Source: JBFLXN01 sp040755715 [NCBI: Candidatus Edwardsbacteria bacterium]
GTDB taxonomy: Bacteria > Edwardsbacteria > AC1 > JBFLXN01
Direction of reading: 5' to 3'
DNA length: 16,677 nucleotides
Assembly (NCBI GenBank): GCA_040755715.1
Contig: JBFLXN010000050.1
Coordinates: 1 to 16,677, forward strand
The notes beneath the pieces are model-generated. The model searched no databases and was not told the DNA's origin. It was given only the letters and a program-made list of their open reading frames with translations. The first letter of the stretch is position 1; each line of letters begins with the position of its first letter. The translations under genes were made by a program, and so were the position numbers. Shown in pieces: positions 7,303 through 14,174 of this stretch.

Positions 7303-10300
7303 TCATATTTTCTCTCCCGCTCTGGTCTTTCTCTTAGTATCATAGATGCGCCGGCTGGAGATTTGTTCTAAATTTTTTGCCAAGTAGAGATGTTCTCCTA
7401 AGAGTTCCTTAAAATCCTCCTTCTTCAATTTGAGCAACTCAGTTTCTGTTACCGTCTTCACCGTAGCAGTGCGAGGAACATCTAAAAGAAGGGCAATCTC
7501 TCCAAAGTATTCCCCTTCTCCTAAACGGGCAACTTTCTTCTCCTCACCCTGTTCATTTTTCACCCAGACTTCCAATTGACCAGATTTAATCACATAAAAG
7601 GCATCCCCCGCTTCTCCCTCTCTAACAATTTCTTCTCCTGCTCGGTGTTTTTCGTAAGAAAATTGTGAAGCTAAAAGCGCCATCTGTGATGGTGAGAGTT
7701 CACTGAAAAGGGGTATCTTCATTAGAAAACTGCGGTTCTGAATTAAACGGTCAATCTTTTCTCCCAAATCAACTTTGCTAATCAGTAATCTCTCAAAATC
7801 AGCCCGACCTAAGGTAAAAAGACTCACTTCGCTTTTTGCGGTTACTGTGGCGGTGCGAGGGATTTTTTTAATCAGAGCAATTTCACCAAAATAATCACCC
7901 GGACCTAAAGTGGCCACTGGTTGTTCTAGTCCCAATTTATCTTTTACGGAAACAGTCACTTCTCCAGACTTGACAATATAAAATTTGTCTCCTATTTCTC
8001 CTTGATTGACAATAACCTCACCCTTCTTGTGTCGCTCTTCTTTTAATCTTGCCTGAATCATTTGCTTCTCTTCCACAGTCATACCAGCAAAGAGAGAGAC
8101 GCTTGCAATGAAATCCGTAGGAGCCCGTTTGACAAAGGTCATCCGTGTCTCTAAGTCTTTACCCCAGACTGTTTCTTTAAATAAATAATCCCAGGCAATT
8201 TCTCGTTCTAACCAATAGAGGTCTTCATAGGCAGAGATGAGGCTTTTGCGGACAAAGTAAGCCCCTCCTAATTGTTGCAATGAAAGAAGAGATTGATTGA
8301 AAAACTTTTGATATATTTCAGCCAAGTGCAGAATTGAAGCATCTTTCTCAAATCTCTCTTCTAATTTCCCTGAGTGCACCCAAAGACACCAATTAGTGGC
8401 TAAACTGTAAAGATTAATTCTTTCCTCAAGATTTTTAGCCAAGATTTTTCCGTAGAAATATCGGAATGGTTCAAAGAGGGAACGATATAATTTAGCTCCT
8501 GCCCGCTTCAATCTTGTCTTGTCACTCAAAGATACCTCAGCACTTGCTTCCTCTCTTGTCCAGGTGATACTGTGTTGAATCAAATAGAACAGAGAAAAAG
8601 AGCCCGCTAATAGTGATTGACTAAAGAGAAAGAAAGCCGAAGAAAGAGAAAATCCCAAAAGATGAGTGTGTTCAAAAATATGAATTAAATCTCCGCTTAC
8701 TAACGAAGCCATCGCTCCGAACAAAAGGAGCCAGAAGATTTCAAATTCCGTGTGCTGGTAAGCAAATAAGGTCGGTAAAGTGAGAATCATTGAAAGGCCT
8801 CCGATAAAGAGAACTACAGAAACCACAGCGATTTCCAAGAATGACCAATTAGCCTTCATTGCCCAACTGATGGCCGGAAATGTAATTAAAAAAGAGAAGG
8901 CTAAGGAAACACCAAATAATCCTTTTTCCAGTGGTGACCAGTGCATCGCTTGACTCTGGGTAAAGAGCAAGAAGGCGGCGAGGAAAAGAAGAAGGTAAGC
9001 CAGATAGTGAAGATAAGACCCGAAAGGCAGGATAAGGTCAAAGGTTTGAAATAGTCCGAGGATGTCAGACAATAACAAAAGAAAAATAAAGCCACTCAAG
9101 ACTTGAAAAACAAGTTTGAATCGTGAACCAGAATAATAGGAAGTAGTTTTCAAGATAAATCCTAGGGCAAAGATGAGAGCACAAAGTCTAAGAATCTGCA
9201 CGCTGAGATGAGGTAGACCAGGACTTAAAAGGGTCAGAAAGATGGAGAACAGTAAAAAAAGCAGAGCCAGATTGAGTTTCTTCTCTAATAATCCCTGTTT
9301 GAGCAAGAAATGAAAAATTTTGCTGGTGATTTTAAAGAGGCGATTAAGCTTGACGAGAAACAATAAGAGAACTCCCAAAACAACAATGATAGCGATTGGC
9401 AAATTGCCTGCCATTACTGTCTGGACAATAGTTGAGTGAGCAATCTTGCTGGCGCCTTTTCGCCAAAAATAGCTGGCGGTAAAAATAGCCCAAGCTGACC
9501 AAAGACCGATTAAGATACCAAAGATAGTGAAAATTATTTCCTCTCGGGAAAATTTCTCTCTTTTCTTTATTTTCTTTAAAAAATCGCGCCTAACAAAATT
9601 TAATGATTTCTTGCGCAAGAGGGGAATTTCTAAATAATCCATCAAGAGAAAATAACCATCAAGTTCTAAGAGTGGATTTAGGTTAAAAAAGATAGAAAGA
9701 TAACAAAGAAACGAAAACTTAAAGAGGAAGGGAGTAAGAAGAAAGTTTGAGTAGAAAAAAACGACCAGAGAAGCAAGACCAGCTAAAATGGCCTGAGAAT
9801 AGGGCCCAGCCCAGGAAACCACCATTCTCGCCTTTTTCGGCTCCATCCAGATATCCATTGTATCCACAAAGAAAGCAGGCATTCCCCGGTAAATCATAAA
9901 CCCTGCCCGATTCACAGAGCGACCGTATGATTTACAGCTGAAGGCGTGAGCCGCCTCATGCACTAAAAGAGCCAGAGCATTGATGAGAATTAAAGTGATA
10001 ATTCCAAGAGTATATGATTCCCCAGTCTTGAGTAAGGAATATTTGCTTAAGGAAACCTGATGAAGAAAAAGAAGAAACCCAGTAGAAGAGATTATTATAT
10101 AAAAAATTTTGGCAGGCTTGGTGAAAAAAATCCAGAAAAATCGCTGGTAGACTCTGCTGAGAAAGCCATCAATGCCTTTAATCGCAAATTCATATTGAAG
10201 GAAATGTGCCCGGAGCTCATTTAATTTGTAATTCAGAGACTTAGTGGTTAATTTTTCCTTGATTTTTGAATAGAGCCACTGGGGTCTTTCGGTTAAAAGA

Positions 10301-10605
10301 AAATGTTCTCTTAATTCCTCTATTAAAGTTCCCAGGCGACTGAAGGCAAAAGTGCCAAATTTTCTAAAATAGTCAACTAAAATTTCCTGAACAGTGCGTA
10401 TTCCATCCATCAGGCTAAAGAGATAAAAATCTCTACCGCTTAAGCGGAGATAGGTCCCTTCCTGGGAATTTTTTAAGATATGATATTCCCTTTCTTCTCC
10501 CAAATTAAACCCTCGCTTCTCACAAAAATCAATTGGCTTAGGTTTATATTGAGAGAAGTCTAATCTTTCTTTAAGTCTTTCCCAGAAATTTTTAGTGATT
10601 TCCAT
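7303..10605 (-). CDS. M50-type membrane metalloprotease with PqqD-like and two cyclic-nucleotide-binding domains
   Basis: An 1100-residue polytopic membrane protein. Residues about 25-105 look like a PqqD-type winged-helix domain (T-Y-L-R-L-S-G-R-D-F-Y-L-F-S-L-M-D-G). The zinc site is HEAAH at 216-220 in a membrane segment, with the second M50 motif N-P-L-L-E-L-D-G at 310-317, so the catalytic residues look intact. About 14 hydrophobic segments run from 165 to 680. A soluble region follows (about 685-830), then two CNB domains at about 838-955 and 963-1085, each with the phosphate-binding cassette F-G-E-I-A-L and P-R-T-A (906-920 and 1034-1048). M50 proteases cut substrates in or near the membrane; here cleavage is probably gated by cAMP or a related nucleotide. 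No cyclase is visible. First gene of the minus-strand run. The ATG at 10605-10603 has no clear ribosome-binding site. Confidence 0.9.
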   Translation of the reverse strand: MEITKNFWERLKERLDFSQYKPKPIDFCEKRGFNLGEEREYHILKNSQEGTYLRLSGRDFYLFSLMDGIRTVQEILVDYFRKFGTFAFSRLGTLIEELREHFLLTERPQWLYSKIKEKLTTKSLNYKLNELRAHFLQYEFAIKGIDGFLSRVYQRFFWIFFTKPAKIFYIIISSTGFLLFLHQVSLSKYSLLKTGESYTLGIITLILINALALLVHEAAHAFSCKSYGRSVNRAGFMIYRGMPAFFVDTMDIWMEPKKARMVVSWAGPYSQAILAGLASLVVFFYSNFLLTPFLFKFSFLCYLSIFFNLNPLLELDGYFLLMDYLEIPLLRKKSLNFVRRDFLKKIKKREKFSREEIIFTIFGILIGLWSAWAIFTASYFWRKGASKIAHSTIVQTVMAGNLPIAIIVVLGVLLLFLVKLNRLFKITSKIFHFLLKQGLLEKKLNLALLFLLFSIFLTLLSPGLPHLSVQILRLCALIFALGFILKTTSYYSGSRFKLVFQVLSGFIFLLLLSDILGLFQTFDLILPFGSYLHYLAYLLLFLAAFLLFTQSQAMHWSPLEKGLFGVSLAFSFLITFPAISWAMKANWSFLEIAVVSVVLFIGGLSMILTLPTLFAYQHTEFEIFWLLLFGAMASLVSGDLIHIFEHTHLLGFSLSSAFFLFSQSLLAGSFSLFYLIQHSITWTREEASAEVSLSDKTRLKRAGAKLYRSLFEPFRYFYGKILAKNLEERINLYSLATNWCLWVHSGKLEERFEKDASILHLAEIYQKFFNQSLLSLQQLGGAYFVRKSLISAYEDLYWLEREIAWDYLFKETVWGKDLETRMTFVKRAPTDFIASVSLFAGMTVEEKQMIQARLKEERHKKGEVIVNQGEIGDKFYIVKSGEVTVSVKDKLGLEQPVATLGPGDYFGEIALIKKIPRTATVTAKSEVSLFTLGRADFERLLISKVDLGEKIDRLIQNRSFLMKIPLFSELSPSQMALLASQFSYEKHRAGEEIVREGEAGDAFYVIKSGQLEVWVKNEQGEEKKVARLGEGEYFGEIALLLDVPRTATVKTVTETELLKLKKEDFKELLGEHLYLAKNLEQISSRRIYDTKRKTRAGEKI

Positions 10606-10623
10606 AGTGGTTTAACAAGATAC

Positions 10624-10825
10624 AAACCACGAATTAACACGAATAGACACTGTCCTAAATTAAAAGTGAGTTGTGCTTCGTTATGGGGCAACGAAGCCCG
10701 TATCGTTAATCGTCAAGGGGTAACGGTTTTTAAACCTCTAACCGTAGCCTTTAACCAAAACGGGCCTCGTAACCGTATACCGATTGACGAAAGACCGCAG
10801 TGTTAACTAGTGTCTATTCGTGGTT
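10624..10825. repeat. Nested inverted repeat: heptad array inside a 10-base-phased element
   Basis: The outer left arm has the 10-base period CACGAATTAA / CACGAATAGA (10628-10647), and the right arm is GTGTCTATTCGTGGTT (10810-10825), which equals the left arm minus one 10-base unit. Inside is a second structured element. It has the hairpin CTTCGTT/AACGAAG (10676-10682 with 10690-10696), the pair ACGAAGCCCGT/ACGGGCCTCGT (10691-10701 with 10760-10770, one G-T pair) and long arms 10710-10728 with 10771-10790. From 10701 to 10798 it keeps a 7-base phase. It begins 18 bases upstream of the metalloprotease start, in the gap between divergent genes, so it could carry regulatory signals, but none is recognisable. 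Confidence 0.8.
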
Positions 10826-10963
10826 GAATAAAGAAATTATTGAAATTAGGAATCCGTATTTATTTGGGCCAAGAATCATCATAAGTATATCAAAAAAGAA
10901 TTGATTTTGTAAATGAGAAAATACAAGCCAGAATTTTTTTGATAGAGACAAGGAAATTATATA

Positions 10964-11010
10964 AGCACAGATAATCGCAAGATTTAAAAGCATCTGGGCT
11001 AATCTGTGCT
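10964..11010. repeat. Inverted repeat upstream of the PHP gene promoter
   Basis: AGCACAGAT (10964-10972) pairs exactly with ATCTGTGCT (11002-11010). Between them AGAT and ATCTG recur at about 10-11 base spacing, so it resembles the 10-base-phased class. It ends about 20 bases before the -35 box. A second, weaker inverted pair, TATCAAAAAA with TTTTTTGATA (10888-10897 and 10935-10944), lies in the AT-rich stretch to the left. No gene is seen in 10606-11067. Confidence 0.55.
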
Positions 11011-11030
11011 TCGCCGAAGGCAGATTTTCC

Positions 11031-11060
11031 TTGACACACAAAATAATGTTTTGGTATAGT
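11031..11060 (+). promoter_or_regulatory. Strong sigma-70-type promoter for the PHP/PorV-like operon
   Basis: TTGACA (11031-11036) and TATAGT (11055-11060) are separated by 18 bases. The ATG of the next gene starts only 7 bases after the -10 box, so transcription would begin at or within a base or two of the start codon, giving a leaderless or nearly leaderless message. No ribosome-binding site is present upstream of that ATG, which fits this reading. Confidence 0.75.
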
Positions 11061-11067
11061 TAAACTG

Positions 11068-12411
11068 ATGTGGTATTTACCGAAATTCCTCGCACTCTTC
11101 TTTTCTCTTCTCTTTTCAGCCTTCAGCCTTCAGCCTTTAGCCTTTCCTTCTGTTTCTGCCTCACAAGTCTATTACGCCAATCTCCATTCTCATACAACTT
11201 TTTCTGATGGAATTGGCACACCAGTCCAGGCCTATACTTATGCTAGAGATACCGCACAAATTCAGGTTCTGGCTCTGACTGAACATAATCATCCAGTAGG
11301 CAGCAGCCCTGGCCTGGATGATAGTCTCTATCAAAGATTACGGATTATCGCTGATTCTTGCACTCAAGACGGATTCTTTGTCGCTCTAGCCGGACAGGAA
11401 GTTGGTTACCTGAATGGATTTGGGCATATTGCGATCTTTGAGGGACCTCAACTTGCTCCCCGAACCTATGATAAAGACCTCCTCGGTATGTATGACTGGA
11501 TACTGAAACAAGGTGCTCCGGCAGAATTCTGCCATCCCTCTTTAGACGATTTTAACAATCTTGGTTATTACTCAAATTATGATAAGGCAATAGCGCTTTT
11601 AGAGATTTTGAATAAAGCGGTGCTTTATGAAGATAGATACATTCACGCATTAAATCAAGGGTGGCATATTGGAGCGACAGCGGTGCAGGACAATCATCAG
11701 GGGTATTGGGGGAGTGAGGTAAATTCAGAGGGAAAGATTCCTTTGACCGGCATCTTAGCCGATTCTTTGACAAAGGGAAAGATTTTGGAGGCACTAAAAA
11801 ATCGCCGCACCTTTGCAATGGAAGTAAATCCACCAGATGACCGCATTATGTTTGACTTCACTGCCAACGGCTATGAGATGGGAGAGCAGATTTCTACCAG
11901 CCGCACAGTGATAAATTTCTCAGTCAATCTGATTGCCAAGACTTCATTCAAAAATATTTTACTCTTTCACAATGGAACCATCTTTGATTCCCTATTAGTG
12001 AATAACAATCTCTGTTCTTGGCAAACAAAGGATTTTCCTGCTGAAGGGAGACATTATTATTTTGTCAAGGCGATTCAGGCAGACGGTGACCGTGTCTGGT
12101 CAAGTCCTATCTGGATTGAAGTCTTGCCACAAGTATCAGAGGTTTGCGCCTGGCCTAATCCAGTAGTAGATAAATCAAAGATAGTGTATACTCGAGATTC
12201 AGATGAAATCAGTTCTGACATTTATATTTATGATATCAACGGCAATCTAATCTGGAAAAAGTGTAATGCCGGACCGGAAGAAATTGTGGAGTGGTCTGCC
12301 CAAAATAGTAGTGGCGAGAAAGTAGCTAATGGGCTTTATTTGCTTCTAATAGAAGAGAAGACATCTCATGGTTTGGAAAGAAGTCTCGGAAAGATTGCGG
12401 TGAAGAGATGA
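11068..12411 (+). CDS. Exported PHP-domain metal-dependent phosphoesterase-like protein with FlgD/type IX-like C-terminal domain
   Basis: A 447-residue protein. Residues 1-31 form a signal peptide (basic K6, hydrophobic core, SVSA before the likely cleavage site). The PHP metal ligands are visible in order: H40-x-H42 with D47 (NLHSHTTFSDG), E72-H73 (LTEHNH), E111, H120, H156 in AEFCHPS, and D208-x-H210 in QDNHQ. PHP proteins hydrolyse phosphoester bonds with two or three metal ions; the substrate is not evident. A beta-rich region follows. Residues about 355-447 match FlgD-like or type IX sorting domains: P-N-P-V near the start, IYDINGNLIW, then V-A-N-G-L-Y and a final G-K-I-A-V-K-R. The start is fixed by the signal peptide and the promoter 7 bases upstream. 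It overlaps the PorV-like gene by four bases (ATGA). Confidence 0.88.
   Translation: MWYLPKFLALFFSLLFSAFSLQPLAFPSVSASQVYYANLHSHTTFSDGIGTPVQAYTYARDTAQIQVLALTEHNHPVGSSPGLDDSLYQRLRIIADSCTQDGFFVALAGQEVGYLNGFGHIAIFEGPQLAPRTYDKDLLGMYDWILKQGAPAEFCHPSLDDFNNLGYYSNYDKAIALLEILNKAVLYEDRYIHALNQGWHIGATAVQDNHQGYWGSEVNSEGKIPLTGILADSLTKGKILEALKNRRTFAMEVNPPDDRIMFDFTANGYEMGEQISTSRTVINFSVNLIAKTSFKNILLFHNGTIFDSLLVNNNLCSWQTKDFPAEGRHYYFVKAIQADGDRVWSSPIWIEVLPQVSEVCAWPNPVVDKSKIVYTRDSDEISSDIYIYDINGNLIWKKCNAGPEEIVEWSAQNSSGEKVANGLYLLLIEEKTSHGLERSLGKIAVKR
11103..11158 (+). repeat. Heptad repeat inside signal-peptide codons
   Basis: CAGCCTT occurs three times in a row (11117-11137), then TAGCCTT (11138-11144), with degenerate heptads on both sides. 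It encodes roughly residues 13-30 of the PHP protein, i.e. most of the hydrophobic core of its signal peptide. The 7-base period does not match codons, so it is a DNA-level repeat that happens to be read through. Confidence 0.75.
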
Positions 12412-13133
12412 TGAAAAGACCCATTACTTGGTTGATTTTATTTCTGCTCTTTTTAACTCTCGCCTTTCAAAAAGGATTATCTGCCGAGAAGGCTGTTGGG
12501 ACACAAGCGGCGAGTTTTCTGCTACTCCCTTATGACGCAAAATCCTTGGGACGCAGTGGAGTTTCTTCAAGTTTGAAGGGAGAAGCAACCTGCATCTATG
12601 GAAACCCGGCTGGTCTGAGTTCCATCAAATGGAGAGAAATTCAAGTCAGTGGTGCTGAGTGGCTGGCTGAGATTAACTATGGCTCAGTCTTGCTTGCCTT
12701 ACCTCTATCAAAATTTGGCGTCGGTGGTGTTGGCCTCTTTTATTTGAATTCTGGAAGCATACCAAAACTCGGTAGTTCAGGCGAAAATTGGGGCGATTTT
12801 AGTGTGACAGATTTGGCCTTGAATCTTTCATTTAGCCGAGAGGCTCTATCCTCCGTAAAAGGCGGATCCGCCTTAGGCGGAAAGTCACTATCAATCGGAG
12901 GCACATTCAAGATAATACAAGAGCAAATTGATGATAAGAGAGGGTATGCCACCGCTTTTGATTTAGGCGCAATTTATGAAATCAATCTTTTACGCACGCG
13001 CTTGGGACTCACTGCCAAGAACTGGGGCTCAGCTTTCTCTTGGGCGGGTGGTAGAAAAGAATCTCTACCTACAAGTATTAATTTTGGTTTCACTTCCAAT
13101 TTCTTTAAAGAAAGAATCTCATTAAGTATGTAA
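12408..13133 (+). CDS. PorV/UPF0164-like outer-membrane beta-barrel protein, ended by an early stop
   Basis: The readable part is 241 residues. Residues 1-26 form a signal peptide (MMKRPITW, hydrophobic core, LSA before cleavage). Then come typical PorV/UPF0164 features: S-F-L-L-L-P-Y-D-A-K-S-L-G-R-S-G, the hallmark Y-G-N-P-A-G-L-S-S, and alternating beta strands as expected for a barrel. PorV proteins act in type IX secretion as shuttles for cargo with C-terminal sorting domains, which fits the FlgD/type IX-like tail of the protein encoded just upstream. The ATG at 12408 overlaps the previous stop, so translation is probably coupled. The frame ends at TAA 13131-13133, before the last strands of the barrel; the missing strands are encoded in the same frame beyond that stop. 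Confidence 0.82.
   Translation: MMKRPITWLILFLLFLTLAFQKGLSAEKAVGTQAASFLLLPYDAKSLGRSGVSSSLKGEATCIYGNPAGLSSIKWREIQVSGAEWLAEINYGSVLLALPLSKFGVGGVGLFYLNSGSIPKLGSSGENWGDFSVTDLALNLSFSREALSSVKGGSALGGKSLSIGGTFKIIQEQIDDKRGYATAFDLGAIYEINLLRTRLGLTAKNWGSAFSWAGGRKESLPTSINFGFTSNFFKERISLSM
12861..12881 (+). repeat. GGCGGA/TCCGCC palindrome in-frame inside the PorV-like gene
   Basis: GGCGGATCCGCC (12861-12872) is a perfect palindrome and overlaps the hairpin TCCGCC-TTA-GGCGGA (12867-12881). It encodes a Gly/Ser-rich stretch (K-G-G-S-A-L-G-G-K) that looks like a barrel loop. The same TCCGCC/GGCGGA core is the inner hairpin of the nested repeat at 5484-5503. Confidence 0.65.
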
Positions 13134-13373
13134 TATTCACTTCCTTTAGAGTCACCATCTAGTCTTTCTGCCTCTCTGGAAAGCGAGATGTATCTCGGAT
13201 TTCGTCTTCGTGGTGGTTACACCTTCATCAAAAGTGAAGGAGAGAGAAAGGGATTTTCTGGTGGAATAGGATTTGAATATAAAAGTTTTCAGGATTATCT
13301 GATTGATTATGCCTATAAGCCATTTGGTAAAATAGGCGAAACACACCTTCTGTCGCTGGGGGTAAGGTTTTAG
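13134..13373 (+). pseudogene. C-terminal part of the PorV-like protein beyond the in-frame stop
   Basis: The frame after TAA 13131-13133 stays open with no frame change and reads YSLPLESPSS, then E-M-Y-L-G-F-R-L-R-G-G-Y-T-F, F-S-G-G-I-G-F-E-Y, Y-A-Y-K-P-F-G and the ending L-L-S-L-G-V-R-F. That is the usual C-terminal signature of PorV/UPF0164 proteins, ending in phenylalanine as barrels do. The gene is therefore complete except for one stop. Either it is a recent pseudogene, or the base calls near 13130-13150 carry an error: shifting one base gives A-A-T-A-T-T-C-A-C-T-T-C, which would encode N-I-H-F as expected for this strand, needing one extra base before and one missing base after. An internal ATG (13188) exists but has no ribosome-binding site. 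Confidence 0.75.
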
Positions 13374-13383
13374 GTATTTTTTA

Positions 13384-13407
13384 GTAGGGGCGGGGTACCC
13401 CCCCTAC
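13384..13407. repeat. GC-rich palindrome upstream of radC
   Basis: GTAGGGG (13384-13390) pairs with CCCCTAC (13401-13407), and GGGGTACCCC (13392-13401) is a perfect palindrome in the centre. It lies 11 bases after the PorV-like stop and ends just before the radC ribosome-binding site. No U-tract follows, so a terminator role is doubtful. Confidence 0.6.
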
Positions 13408-13424
13408 GCTAATAAGGAGCGAAA

Positions 13425-14126
13425 ATGTCTAAGATGAGCAAAGAAAAATCCTTCACTGTTCGTGACCTGCCAAAACCCGAAAGGCCGCGAGAAAGGCTTA
13501 AAAACCTTGGTCCAGAGGCACTTTCAGCTCAAGAGCTCCTGGCTCTCGTTATCGGAAGAGGTATCCCTAAAAAATCTGTAATGAATATTGCCCAGGAACT
13601 ATTGGCGAGGTTCGGCAATATCAAAGCCATAAGCCAGGCAACCATTGAAGAGTTATGCCAAACAAAAGGTATCGGCTTTGCTAAGGCAGCCCAGCTCAAA
13701 GCCTGTTTTGAACTGGGTAAGAGGCAGGATTTAGAACCAGAACTGAAGGAATTTGATATCAAAGACCCTGAAGGTGTAGTAAAGACAATTCGCACCAGCA
13801 TCAAGGACAAGGCAAAAGAACATTTTAAACTCGTTCTCCTTGATACCCGCAACAGGATTATTGGCATTTCTACCATCGCTATCGGCACACTCAATGCCAG
13901 TTTAGTGCATCCACGAGAGGTTTTTAAGGATGCGATTACGCATCATGCCGCCTCAGTCATTCTGGCTCACAACCATCCCTCTGGCGATGCCGAACCTTCA
14001 GAAGACGATTTAAAAATCACTAAGAAACTGGTAGAATCAGGAAAGATTTTGGGAATAGAAGTCCTAGACCATATTGTCATCGGGAAGAATAATTTTTATA
14101 GTTTTAAGGAGAAGAGACTTTTATAA
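13425..14126 (+). CDS. radC: RadC family JAMM-domain protein
   Basis: A 233-residue protein, a usual length for RadC. Residues about 10-100 form the UPF0758 helical region with a helix-hairpin-helix near 69-100 (T-K-G-I-G-F-A-K-A-A-Q-L). The MPN/JAMM domain covers about 115-233, with zinc ligands H182-x-H184 and D195 (AHNHPSGDAEPSEDD). The family was once thought to be a DNA-repair factor; its true activity is unsettled. The ATG at 13425 has AAGGAG five bases upstream, the clearest ribosome-binding site of the plus-strand set. It may be read through from the PorV-like gene or have its own promoter; none is obvious. Confidence 0.95.
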   Translation: MSKMSKEKSFTVRDLPKPERPRERLKNLGPEALSAQELLALVIGRGIPKKSVMNIAQELLARFGNIKAISQATIEELCQTKGIGFAKAAQLKACFELGKRQDLEPELKEFDIKDPEGVVKTIRTSIKDKAKEHFKLVLLDTRNRIIGISTIAIGTLNASLVHPREVFKDAITHHAASVILAHNHPSGDAEPSEDDLKITKKLVESGKILGIEVLDHIVIGKNNFYSFKEKRLL

Positions 14127-14174
14127 ATTAGTTATAATAAGTTTGGAACAGCAATAGCAATGGGAGGTAAAAAG

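Noticed and set aside
10701-10798. Structured intergenic segment as a tRNA or riboswitch
   Set aside because: No tRNA cloverleaf or known aptamer core could be recognised; the inverted arms follow a 7-base repeat pattern like other gaps in the window.
10814-11041. Small minus-strand open frame upstream of the PHP gene
   Set aside because: It overlaps repeats and the promoter, has no ribosome-binding site, and its translation shows no recognisable pattern.
13131-13133. TAA in the PorV-like gene as a recoded sense codon
   Set aside because: TAA ends other genes here normally (e.g. rluD, radC, the ATL-like gene), and UAA is not used for selenocysteine or pyrrolysine. Error or mutation is simpler.
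13384-13407. GC-rich palindrome as a rho-independent terminator before radC
   Set aside because: It is not followed by a T-run on either strand and is nearly symmetric in sequence, more like a scattered intergenic repeat.
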